Source: Fibrella aestuarina BUZ 2
GTDB taxonomy: Bacteria > Bacteroidota > Bacteroidia > Cytophagales > Spirosomataceae
NCBI RefSeq assembly: GCF_000331105.1
Contig: NC_020054.1
Coordinates: forward strand, 2,388,813-2,452,812
DNA length: 64,000 bases
Direction: 5' to 3'
The notes under the pieces are model-generated. The model was not told the DNA's origin, did not search any database, and was given only the letters and a program-made list of their open reading frames with translations. The first letter of the stretch is position 1. Every line of letters begins with the position of its first letter. The translations under genes were made by a program, and so were the position numbers. Of the stretch, positions 56,451 through 64,000 are shown piece after piece.

Positions 56451-57569
56451 TCAGTTAGGTTCTGGGGGCGAAAGCGGGCGGTTGGGTAGGTGCGGCAATA
56501 CCAGCCGGGCAAACCAGTCGGCTTCGTCGATGAGCGGGTAGCCCGAGAAAATAAAGGCTCGGATGCCCATGTCCATGTAGCGGTTGATTTTCTCGATGAT
56601 CTGCCCGGCACTACCTACCAGTGCCCCGCCAGCGCCCGAGCGGGTTTTGCCGATGTCGGTCCAGAGCAGCGGTTCAACAAACCCATCGGCGTCGGCCTGG
56701 GTACGTAGTTGATTCTGCCGTTGAACCCCCAGCGACCAGGCACTTTGTGACGCATTTTTCAGCGCCAGTCCACGAACCGGGTCAAATTTTGACATGATGT
56801 GCCGCGACCAGGCGCGGGCTTCCTCCTCCGTTTCGCGCACAATCACATGAATGCGTAACCCAAAATCAATAGTACGGCCGTAGTTGGCGGCCCGCTGGGC
56901 AACGTCCTGCATGGTTTCGTAGAGCATGTCTTCCGTCTCGGGCCACATCAGAAACACGTCGCAGTAGCGGGCGCAGAGGTCCCGGGCTCCGTCTGACGTA
57001 CCGCCAAAATACAGCATCGGCCCTCCGTTGTTGTGGTATGGTTTGGCGGGAGCCGCATCCAGGCTAATCCGGCCATACACCGGCCCATCGTGCTCGATGC
57101 GGGGCTGGGTCCAGGCCTGTTTCAGAATTTGAATCGTTTCGGCGCAGCGCTGATACCGCAGCTCGGCCGCCTCCCGATACCCCGGCAAATCGGAGTTGAT
57201 GATGTTGATGGCCAGCCGACCCTGAAGCATATGATCGAGCGAAGCCAGCGTACGGGCCAGCATCGGCGGGTGCAGTTCTCCGCAGCGAATCGCCGTCAGT
57301 AGCTTGATCTGGTGGAGCGCTGGGGCCACCCCGGCGGCAAAGGGAATGACTTCCTGCCCCACCATAAACGATGTTGGCAGCAGCAGGTTGCTGAAACCTA
57401 GTCGCTCGGCTGTCAGCGCAATGTCGCGGCAGTGGCTAAACGTCGCTTTGGCCGGGTCACGGATACTCAGAAACTCAGTGTCTTCGCCGCACAGGTCTGA
57501 AAACCAGGCTACCTCGCAAAGGCGTTCCGCTGTTCGGGTCGGTACGGCGGTGATGGGTTGATGAAGCAT
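56451..57569 (-). CDS. LLM-class flavin-dependent monooxygenase, SsuD/SfnG-like
   Basis: A 372-residue bacterial-luciferase-fold enzyme: 'LTAERLGFSNLLLPTSFMVGQEVIPFAAGVAPALHQIKLLTAIRCGELHPPMLARTLASLDHMLQGRLAINIINSD' and 'MLYFGGTSDGARDLCARYCDVFLMWPETEDML' are the FMN- and substrate-binding parts shared with alkanesulfonate monooxygenase SsuD and dimethylsulfone monooxygenase. These use FMNH2 and O2 to cleave C-S bonds, releasing sulfite. It is the last gene of a block with a permease, a YeiH exporter and SoxCD-like genes. No flavin reductase is seen nearby. Confidence 0.88.
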   Translation of the reverse strand: MLHQPITAVPTRTAERLCEVAWFSDLCGEDTEFLSIRDPAKATFSHCRDIALTAERLGFSNLLLPTSFMVGQEVIPFAAGVAPALHQIKLLTAIRCGELHPPMLARTLASLDHMLQGRLAINIINSDLPGYREAAELRYQRCAETIQILKQAWTQPRIEHDGPVYGRISLDAAPAKPYHNNGGPMLYFGGTSDGARDLCARYCDVFLMWPETEDMLYETMQDVAQRAANYGRTIDFGLRIHVIVRETEEEARAWSRHIMSKFDPVRGLALKNASQSAWSLGVQRQNQLRTQADADGFVEPLLWTDIGKTRSGAGGALVGSAGQIIEKINRYMDMGIRAFIFSGYPLIDEADWFARLVLPHLPNRPLSPPEPN

Positions 57570-57600
57570 ACAAACGAGAAAAAAGACAGCGTCGGGCAGG

Positions 57601-58959
57601 TCAGGCGGGACGGTTGGCCCGGCGCATGGTCACAAAAATAAGCAACCCCGCAACGCCGGTGATGGTTACGTCGCGGGCTTCGCGGATCGAGCTATTGCTC
57701 AGCAACCAAAGGCACAGCCCTATGGCCAGCCCCGAAATGACCCAGCCGCCCACCACCCGGAATTGCGCCGGGGGAAGCGCCGGGGCGTCCGTGTTGCCTT
57801 TCTGCCTGTCGCGCCAGCGGAGCATTGGCAGAGCCGCGCTGGTCAGGGTAAAATAAGCCAGGCGGATGATCGTGCTGAGGGTGAGGGCATACAGGAACGT
57901 ACCTGTCAGGGCGAGTACCAGCTGTAGCGCCGCCGTGACCAGAATGGCCCGGTGTGGGGTGTGAAATCGGGAATGCGTAGCGGCCAGCCAGCGCGGAAGC
58001 TGCCCTTGCTCAGCCATGGCATACAGGAGGCGGGGTCCCGTCAGCATCAGCGCGTGGAGCGTACCCAGTGCCGTCAGCAGCGCCACCACACTCACCACGT
58101 AAGCTCCGGTGCTGCCAATAAATTGACCGGCCGCATCGGCCAGCGGGCGCTCCGACTGCGCCAGATTCGGGAGTGTGCCGATGCATACGATCTGCACGGC
58201 GATGAACAGCACCGCCACCGTGCCGATCGCCACGAGCAACGAAAAGGGAACCGTACGCTGCGGCTGCTGTACTTCACCGGCTGGAATCGCGGCTACATCG
58301 AAGCCCGAAAAGGTGAATATCAACAGCAAGACCGCTTTTGAAAAAGGCGCATAATCGGGCGGGGCGGGCAGGCTGAAGGCGGTGGGTTGCACGAAAAACA
58401 GGCCACCAAGGGCAAAGCCGCCGATAGCAAGCAGCTTGCAAATGGTGAAGAGCGTATTGACCCGCGCCGACCGCTGCACACCCACATAATTGAGTACGGC
58501 CAGCCCCGCAACAAGCCCCGTCATCAGAAGCGTTCGCTCGATCCCCTGGGCCAGTTGCGGCCGAAACAGGGCGGCGTAGCTGACAAAGAGGTTACAGATG
58601 GAAGCAAAGCTGGCAATCCGGGAGAGCCAGAACAGCCAGCCCACTTCGAAACCCACCAGTGGCCCAAAGGCGACACGGGCATACAGATAGGGGCCACCGC
58701 TACCGCTGAACCGGCTGCTGACCTCGGCAAAGCACAGGATAATCAGCGTGACCACGGCCGCGCTGACGACATACGCGATTAGACTCCAGGTGCCGACCAA
58801 GTCATAGAGTTTGGCGGGCAGGCCCAGAATACCCGCGCCGATGGTAATGTTGATGATGAGCGCGATGAAGTCGAATCGGCGAATGCCGCGCACTAGACTC
58901 GGCGGGGTTGAACTGGCTGACAAAAGCAGAGAGAGTATAAGACAACGTGTGCCCGACAA
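57601..58959 (-). CDS. APC-superfamily permease
   Basis: Twelve-helix transporter of the amino acid/polyamine/organocation family: 'INITIGAGILGLPAKLYDLVG' is the first helix with the GxG substrate motif, then 'CFAEVSSRFSGSGGPYLYARVAFGPLVGFEVGW' and 'FSGFDVAAIPAGEVQQPQRTVP'. The start is uncertain: the TTG at 58959 or the GTG at 58893 (VRGIRRFDFIAL). It is followed by the SsuD-like gene 31 bp downstream, so a sulfonate or sulfur amino acid is a plausible cargo, inferred only from context. Confidence 0.88.
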   Translation of the reverse strand: MSGTRCLILSLLLSASSTPPSLVRGIRRFDFIALIINITIGAGILGLPAKLYDLVGTWSLIAYVVSAAVVTLIILCFAEVSSRFSGSGGPYLYARVAFGPLVGFEVGWLFWLSRIASFASICNLFVSYAALFRPQLAQGIERTLLMTGLVAGLAVLNYVGVQRSARVNTLFTICKLLAIGGFALGGLFFVQPTAFSLPAPPDYAPFSKAVLLLIFTFSGFDVAAIPAGEVQQPQRTVPFSLLVAIGTVAVLFIAVQIVCIGTLPNLAQSERPLADAAGQFIGSTGAYVVSVVALLTALGTLHALMLTGPRLLYAMAEQGQLPRWLAATHSRFHTPHRAILVTAALQLVLALTGTFLYALTLSTIIRLAYFTLTSAALPMLRWRDRQKGNTDAPALPPAQFRVVGGWVISGLAIGLCLWLLSNSSIREARDVTITGVAGLLIFVTMRRANRPA

Positions 58960-59038
58960 GCTGGGTACGTCTGGCAGCAGGCGTCAGCTTAAAGGTACTC
59001 GTTCCGGGGCTACAGATGGTCGCTACGGGTGGTTAAAT

Positions 59039-60334
59039 CTAGCCAAATAGCACATAAGCGATGGCGAGGGTGATGATAATGTTGAATCCCTGCGCGATCA
59101 GAAACGCCCAGAGGGGCCGTCGGTTATCGGCGTTGATGAGATCGGCAAACCGGGTTTCCAGACCAATACTGGTGAACGCCAGCGCAAACCACAACCCTTG
59201 CAGGCTTTTCAGGCTGTCTTTCACCGTCGCGATTGTCGTGGATGGCAGTACGAACGAAAACAGCAGGGAGGCGGCCACAAAACCGAGAATGAATTTGGGG
59301 AAGCGTTCCCAGATAAGCCCAAACTGCGCCGAGGTGCCGGTGGGTTGTTGGGTGGCCGGATTGGCCGTTCCTTTTTTCGTGTAAGTCCAGTACAGGCTGA
59401 TGGCAAACGCGGCTACGCCCAACAATACGTTTTGCGAAAACTTGACGATGGTGCTGATTTTCAGGGCCGCTTCGCCCGCCAGCGAACCCGACGCGACTAC
59501 CGCGCCCGTTGTGTCGATGGTGCCACCCAGCCAGGCCCCGGTCACTTCGGGCGAGAGGCCCAGCCCCTGCGCGGCCCAGGGCATCAGCAGCATCATAGGA
59601 ATGGCCGTTATCAACACCAGCGAGATGACATAGGAGAGTTTTTTGGAATCGCCCTGAATCGCCCCCGACGTAGCAATGGCCGCCGATACGCCACAGATCG
59701 ACACCGCCGACGCCAGCATCATGGTCAGCTCCTCATCGACGCGCAGACGTTTAGCCACCCAAAAGGCAAAGTACCAGACGGATAGTACCACCAATAGCGC
59801 CTGAATCAGGCCCAGCGATCCGGCTTTCAGAATGTCGCCGAAGATGACACTCGTGCCTAACAGGACCAGGCCAATTTTCACCCAGAGTTCGGTCGATAGT
59901 GCTGCCGAGAGCCAGTCGGGAAGCCGGGCCAGATTTCCTACGGCCAGACCGATCGTAAGGCTGAAAATGACGGCTTCGAGGTTAAGGTCTTTCAGGGTTT
60001 TGTTGCCCGCGAGCAGGAGCGCCAGTATGGTCAGCCCAAACACGACCGGGAAGCCCAGCAGCATGGTTCGTAGGGGTTTGCGGAGCAGCGCCGCCCCCGC
60101 CAGTGCGATGCTGTAGGTAACCGCAAACTGCCCCAGCACCGCCAGCAGGTTACCGGGCGCGAAGACTTTCGTGAGTAATTCGCTTGGGTGGTTCCAGCCG
60201 AACGCTGGTGCCGGAACGATCACGCCCGCCAGCGAAACGGCAATAATCAGCAGACCCAGCGCCACTACGGTCCAGTCTTCGGTAAGAAACGGCCCCCGGC
60301 GGTCTGTCTGAGGCAAGGTGGTTGGTACGCTCAT
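59039..60334 (-). CDS. YeiH-family putative sulfate exporter
   Basis: 431 residues, about eleven membrane helices. 'EAVIFSLTIGLAVGNLARLPDWL', 'VKIGLVLLGTSVIFGDILKAG', 'ASAVSICGVSAAIATSGAI' and 'TGAWLGGTIDTTGAVVASGSL' fit the YeiH family, annotated as putative sulfate exporter from its presence in sulfite-producing pathways. It lies 70 bp after the SoxC-like gene and before the permease, so export of sulfate made by sulfite oxidation is the simplest reading. Substrate is not proven for the family. Confidence 0.88.
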   Translation of the reverse strand: MSVPTTLPQTDRRGPFLTEDWTVVALGLLIIAVSLAGVIVPAPAFGWNHPSELLTKVFAPGNLLAVLGQFAVTYSIALAGAALLRKPLRTMLLGFPVVFGLTILALLLAGNKTLKDLNLEAVIFSLTIGLAVGNLARLPDWLSAALSTELWVKIGLVLLGTSVIFGDILKAGSLGLIQALLVVLSVWYFAFWVAKRLRVDEELTMMLASAVSICGVSAAIATSGAIQGDSKKLSYVISLVLITAIPMMLLMPWAAQGLGLSPEVTGAWLGGTIDTTGAVVASGSLAGEAALKISTIVKFSQNVLLGVAAFAISLYWTYTKKGTANPATQQPTGTSAQFGLIWERFPKFILGFVAASLLFSFVLPSTTIATVKDSLKSLQGLWFALAFTSIGLETRFADLINADNRRPLWAFLIAQGFNIIITLAIAYVLFG

Positions 60335-60404
60335 AGGTATGCTTATTGACGGTTATGCCCCGCTGATTGGAGCAAAGGGTTTATTGTTTTCTGACGGAAA
60401 ACGC

Positions 60405-61643
60405 TTATCGCCAGTTTTCCGGTTTGTGCAGGACCTGCCCGTCGGCCTTCACCTGCCAGCTCGTGATCGGGTTGAGGTGATAACCGCCCATATCGGGTCC
60501 GCGGGCGTCGAGCAGTTGGCGAAAGGTGGGCTGCACGTAGCCCGTTTCGTCGGTCACGCGGCTCATGATTTCGGTAGCGGCCCCGTTCCACTGCCATAGG
60601 TGCCGGAATCGCACGTGCGCTTTGTCAAGTACCGGTTCATCCAGCTGGGCCAGTTGCCAGCTGTTGCCGGCGTCGGTGCTGACATCCACCCGAGCGACCT
60701 TGCCGCGCCCGCTCCAGGCCAGCCCGCGAATTTCGATCCAGCCGCGCTGCACCTGAACGGGGTAGGCTGGGTACGTGATAATGCTGCGGGCGTCGATGTC
60801 GAAGCTGAACTGACGAATTTTTCCCTCTTTGATGGGTTCGGAATACTTGGCCGTCTCTTCACGCGTTTGCCAGGGGGCGTCGCCGAGTTCCAGCCGCCGG
60901 AGCCACTTTACGCTGGCGTTGCCTTCCCAGCCGGGCAGAAACAGCCGGACGGGATAACCCTGTTCGGGGCGGAGGGCCTCGCCATTCTGGGCGTAGGCGA
61001 TGATGGCGTCGTCCCAACCTTTCGCTACGGGTATGCTGCGCGTCATAACGGCGGCGTCGCCACCTTCGGCCAGAAACCAACTCGCCTTGGGTTTAACGCC
61101 CACCTCCCGAAACAGGGTCGACAGCCGAACACCCGTCCATTCGCTCTGGCTGGTGAGGCCGCAGATCTCCTGCGGCGTCATGGTTTCCTTACCCGTGCGG
61201 AAATTGCCCGAACATTCGAGAAACGCGATGCGCGACACGCCCGGAAACCGCTTCAGATCGGCCAGTGAGAAAACTGTTGGGCGCTCGACCAGCCCGTGAA
61301 TGATCAGCTCATACTTGGCCGGATCGATGACCGGAACGCCGTTGTGGTGGCGTTCGAAGTGCAGGTCGGAGGGGGTAATGATGCCGTGAAAATCTTGCAG
61401 GGGCGACCGGGACGAAATGTCAGACGGGCTTTTGACCAGCTTTTCAAAGCCCGACCGGGTGCCTACCTGACCCGGCGGAGCACCCATCCGTTTGGTCGGG
61501 TCGTCGGGTACGTCGGGCAGGCCAATCTGTAGCCCTCGGGCAAACGACGTCTGCACGACGGCGACGGCCGCAGTGGCCGCCCCGCCCAGCAGCGTTCGGC
61601 GGGTTAGTTTCGGGGCGTTGTTACGGGAGGGCTCGGTAGTCAT
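60405..61643 (-). CDS. soxC: SoxC-like sulfite dehydrogenase, molybdopterin subunit
   Basis: A 412-residue sulfite-oxidase-fold enzyme. Twin-arginine signal 'TRRTLLGGAATAAV' (Arg15-16) sends it folded to the periplasm. The Moco ligand is Cys144 in 'AFLECSGNF'. 'YPVRLFLPGWEGNASVKWLRRLEL' and 'GLAWSGRGKVARVDVSTDAGNSW' are the SoxC/SUOX core and dimer domains. It oxidises sulfite to sulfate and passes electrons to a cytochrome c. It lies seven bases after the SoxD-like gene. Other sox genes (soxXYZAB) are absent, so it acts on free sulfite. Confidence 0.92.
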   Translation of the reverse strand: MTTEPSRNNAPKLTRRTLLGGAATAAVAVVQTSFARGLQIGLPDVPDDPTKRMGAPPGQVGTRSGFEKLVKSPSDISSRSPLQDFHGIITPSDLHFERHHNGVPVIDPAKYELIIHGLVERPTVFSLADLKRFPGVSRIAFLECSGNFRTGKETMTPQEICGLTSQSEWTGVRLSTLFREVGVKPKASWFLAEGGDAAVMTRSIPVAKGWDDAIIAYAQNGEALRPEQGYPVRLFLPGWEGNASVKWLRRLELGDAPWQTREETAKYSEPIKEGKIRQFSFDIDARSIITYPAYPVQVQRGWIEIRGLAWSGRGKVARVDVSTDAGNSWQLAQLDEPVLDKAHVRFRHLWQWNGAATEIMSRVTDETGYVQPTFRQLLDARGPDMGGYHLNPITSWQVKADGQVLHKPENWR

Positions 61644-61649
61644 TTGGTG

Positions 61650-62237
61650 CTAGTGAATGTCGGGGCCGCCCCGCCGGTCGTCGGGAACGAAACGGGGTTG
61701 GGCGGGCATCTTTACGGTCGGTAAAAGGCGGGCATCCAGTTCGGTTTTTTCGTCGATCAACCCGTTGGCATGCAGCAGGTAAGCCGTTAAAGCGTACACT
61801 TCCTTGTCGGTTAGTGAACCGGGCTGGTTGAACGGCATAGCCCGCCGGATGTAATCGAAGACGGTGGTGGCGTAGGGCCAGTAGTTGCCGATGGTTTTTT
61901 CGGGGCGCTTACCCGCGGTAGAGTTGGTGGTCACCAGCGAACCGTTCGGCCCGCCCACACCACCGGGGCCGTGGCAGGCGGCGCATTTGGCTGCAAACAG
62001 CACCGCCCCCTGCGCCGACGTACCTGACCCGGCAGGCAGGCCGACGCCATCGGGCCGAACGTCGATGTCGAGTCGGGCAATCTGAGCGGGGGAAGCTGGT
62101 TTGCCAAAGCCAAACCGATCAGGTACGTTCTGGATAAGTGTATCGGCCGGCATGGGTACGTACCTGCCGGGCGACGGCATTTGCCAGCCGCCCGACAGGC
62201 CCATTAGGGGCAAGGCCATGAGCCATCGCTTACTCAT
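61650..62237 (-). CDS. soxD: SoxD-like cytochrome c, electron acceptor of sulfite dehydrogenase
   Basis: A 195-residue exported cytochrome c with one haem motif, CAACH (Cys85-His89, 'FAAKCAACHGPGGVGGPNG'), and a Met ligand in 'RRAMPFNQPGSL'. 'VPDRFGFGKPASPAQIARLDIDVRPDGVGLP' is the N-terminal segment found in SoxD-type proteins. The N-terminus is a signal peptide. It is followed by soxC after seven bases and preceded by the DoxX-like gene with an 8-bp overlap, so all three are probably one translationally coupled unit. Confidence 0.9.
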   Translation of the reverse strand: MSKRWLMALPLMGLSGGWQMPSPGRYVPMPADTLIQNVPDRFGFGKPASPAQIARLDIDVRPDGVGLPAGSGTSAQGAVLFAAKCAACHGPGGVGGPNGSLVTTNSTAGKRPEKTIGNYWPYATTVFDYIRRAMPFNQPGSLTDKEVYALTAYLLHANGLIDEKTELDARLLPTVKMPAQPRFVPDDRRGGPDIH

Positions 62238-63948
62238 ACAAGCCTGCTTTAAGCGTGCTTTCGGTCAGTGCGTAGTTCCGTTTGTAACGGTCCAGCACCA
62301 CGTAGATCGAATCCTTACGCTCGTTCAAGCCCCGCAGAATGACCCGGTTACCACCATCCTGAACGGTGTAGGCCAGCACCATCCGATTGCGTTTGGTCGG
62401 CTTGCTTTCGGCCTTGATGCCTTTGGTCCGGCGCGTCGAGCGGGCGATGGGGTCAATCTTCGGGTCTTCGGGGCCGATAATGGCCTGTACGTCTTTGGGG
62501 ATAAAGGCAACCGCTTCCAGCGAATCCCGCGTGGCTGCGGCTTTGTCCGCTTTTACCGATGGCTCATTGGGCCCAACTGGCCGCGCGCCCTGCCCAACCG
62601 GACGCGGCCCGCCGAGATCGCGGTTGTTCACCAGAAACTCCCGATTCTCCTGGTTGCGGGCGCCCCGGTTTTTGTCCTGCAAATAGAGAACGTGATGAAC
62701 CGTGTCGGCTTCGTAGTAGAACACCCGCTGTCCACCGGCTACGCCCGTCAGCTCAAACGTCCGGTTGATGTCGCGCATGGGCGCGCCGCCGCCGTTGGAG
62801 AGGTCAAGTTCAACGGGTTTGGCCGTTTTAAAGGTCAGCGTGGTCCAGTTTTCGAAGGTCGCCTGCTGCCAGCGGGTGGTGTCGGTAGCCGATTCGGGCA
62901 AGGCTTGTCCGTTGAGTTTAAACTCGCTGACGGCGTAGTTACCGCGCAGGGCTTTCAGCCCCTTTTGGGCGGGTTGTTTGTAGGGATCATAGCGGAAATT
63001 GACCCATTGCAGCCAGAAAAGCAGACCCAGGAAGATCCCGATCGTGGCCGTTTTCAATCCCACGCGCACGTATTGCTGCCAGCCGGTAAAGACGGGGGCG
63101 AAGTAGGCAGGTATCGTGGGCCGCTCTTCGATGAGCAGTTTGTACAGGTCTTTTACGTAATAAATCAGCAAAAACGCACTGAGCAATACGAAGTACGAAC
63201 TGTAGACGTGCACGCCCCCGTCGTAGGCGAAATTGACGTAGACAATGTCGGCGAGCGCACCACACAGCAGCACGGCACCCCAGAAGGTGGTGGCCCGGAA
63301 GAACAGCAGCGCCCCCGCTGCCACTTCGACCACGCCCGTGAAGACCTCATACCAAGGTACGATGCCGATGCTTAGCCAGTAGATTTTCTGGGCGGTGAGG
63401 TCGCCAAAATCGGTGTTGAGAACGCCCAGCGACGGATAGGGTAACTGAGTGGGCATAAGCTTGGTAAACCCAAAACCGATGATGCCGATGCCCGCCCGGT
63501 ACCGCACCACCACGCGCAGCCAGTAATAGAGCCGTTCGTAGTTCAGCACGTCGCGTTTCCGCCAGGTTACCACCGCCGTCCAGACACCACCGGCAACGAT
63601 GGCAAAGGCCAGCGTGATGAGCCAGGTGGCGTAACCGTTGAGCGTAGAGCCGAACAGCCGGTTGCCAAACAGGTTGAGACCGGAGCCAAAGCGGGCCACG
63701 TCGTAGAGGTCGCGGTAGTGCAGGTGTAGCCAATCGAGCGACAGCACGTTTTTGTACCAGCTCCAGTCGTTGGGCAGCGACATGGCCACAAAAAACACAA
63801 AGGCGATGCGGAACAGTAGTTTCTGGGTGTTGGTCCACCGCCGTCTGGTGACGGGTTCGCTGGTAGCGGCCGGGGTTGGGTACGTTGGCGCGTCGGTGGG
63901 CCGGTTGCCCAACTCAATTTGTTCGGGAATAAGGTTGTACGTAGCCAT
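62230..63948 (-). CDS. DoxX-like membrane protein with C-terminal periplasmic domain
   Basis: About 572 residues. The N-terminal ~330 have a cytosolic leader and then eight or so membrane helices of DoxX/HTTM-like type ('LLFRIAFVFFVAMSLPNDW', 'YRAGIGIIGFGFTKLMPTQLPYPSLG', 'YEVFTGVVEVAAGALLFFRATTFWGAVLLCGALADIVYVNF'). The C-terminal ~230 are soluble, with 'NWTTLTFKTAKPVELDL' and 'DRYKRNYALTESTLKAGLYE', beta-rich and basic. DoxX/DoxD proteins include a thiosulfate:quinone reductase subunit. It overlaps the SoxD-like gene by 8 bp. I used ATG 63948; the two codons before begin with GTG. The gene's upstream region leaves the window. Confidence 0.82.
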   Translation of the reverse strand: MATYNLIPEQIELGNRPTDAPTYPTPAATSEPVTRRRWTNTQKLLFRIAFVFFVAMSLPNDWSWYKNVLSLDWLHLHYRDLYDVARFGSGLNLFGNRLFGSTLNGYATWLITLAFAIVAGGVWTAVVTWRKRDVLNYERLYYWLRVVVRYRAGIGIIGFGFTKLMPTQLPYPSLGVLNTDFGDLTAQKIYWLSIGIVPWYEVFTGVVEVAAGALLFFRATTFWGAVLLCGALADIVYVNFAYDGGVHVYSSYFVLLSAFLLIYYVKDLYKLLIEERPTIPAYFAPVFTGWQQYVRVGLKTATIGIFLGLLFWLQWVNFRYDPYKQPAQKGLKALRGNYAVSEFKLNGQALPESATDTTRWQQATFENWTTLTFKTAKPVELDLSNGGGAPMRDINRTFELTGVAGGQRVFYYEADTVHHVLYLQDKNRGARNQENREFLVNNRDLGGPRPVGQGARPVGPNEPSVKADKAAATRDSLEAVAFIPKDVQAIIGPEDPKIDPIARSTRRTKGIKAESKPTKRNRMVLAYTVQDGGNRVILRGLNERKDSIYVVLDRYKRNYALTESTLKAGLYE

Positions 63949-64000
63949 AAACACGTGGATTAGAGGGTGAGAGCCCCGCGCCGACCCGCTTTGGCGGCCT

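Noticed and set aside
62101..63375. 424-codon open frame on the plus strand opposite the DoxX-like and SoxD-like genes
   Set aside because: Antisense shadow across two real genes with clear motifs.

Overview
The window looks like part of the chromosome of a GC-rich (about 60 %) member of the Bacteroidota, most likely a Cytophagales bacterium of the Spirosoma type. The reasons are gldM/gldN of the type IX secretion and gliding machinery at the left edge, promoters of the TAnnTTTG type, a tmRNA tag of the Bacteroidota kind (GEYNYAMAA), choice-of-anchor Q beta-helix proteins, a Uma2 nuclease and lipoproteins of Bacteroidota families. Genus is an inference. There is no plasmid, phage, IS element, CRISPR array, rRNA or tRNA; the one stable RNA gene is ssrA.

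Left part (1-20 kb): the end of gldM and gldN; uvrC; a fumarylacetoacetase-fold hydrolase; mnmA; an HMG-CoA-lyase-like gene; two tandem small lipoproteins; a one-cysteine IscA-like protein; a 1264-residue NtrY-like histidine kinase; a NUMOD4/HNH protein; a CoA-binding protein; a CFA-synthase-like methyltransferase; RNase HI; a molybdenum hydroxylase pair (iorB/iorA); an NmrA-like reductase with an AraC regulator.

Middle (20-45 kb): an AT-rich gene of foreign composition lies beside the 3' end of ssrA. Then come a conserved unknown gene, an SdpI-hydrolase fusion with its ArsR repressor, a HExxH protease, an M20 deacetylase, DinB, Uma2, a TetR-ABC1 kinase pair, two beta-helix proteins flanking an exported AGE epimerase, a dCMP deaminase-AcpH-M1 peptidase operon, a BNR-repeat protein, a DUF6503-type lipoprotein, holA, and an FG-GAP lipoprotein.

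Right part (45-64 kb) has three multigene systems, all on the minus strand. (1) A receptor-less signalling block: REC-PAS kinase, CHASE3-HAMP-GAF kinase with three receivers, lone receiver, CheR and CheB. (2) A probable copper block: a cysteine-containing exported protein, MbnP, a MauG/MbnH-type dihaem peroxidase, an outer-membrane protein with an N-terminal CxxCxC and a YHS protein. (3) A sulfur block: a DoxX-like membrane protein, SoxD-like cytochrome c, SoxC-like sulfite dehydrogenase, YeiH-type exporter, APC permease and SsuD-like monooxygenase. Together these could import an organosulfur compound, release sulfite, oxidise it in the periplasm and export sulfate.

Two features run through the window. 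The heptamer ACGTACC (either strand) occurs about 80 times by eye count against roughly 8 expected. Many gene ends carry long, nearly perfect inverted repeats of 23-42 bp arms, including three members of a GTCATCC...GGATGAC palindrome family.
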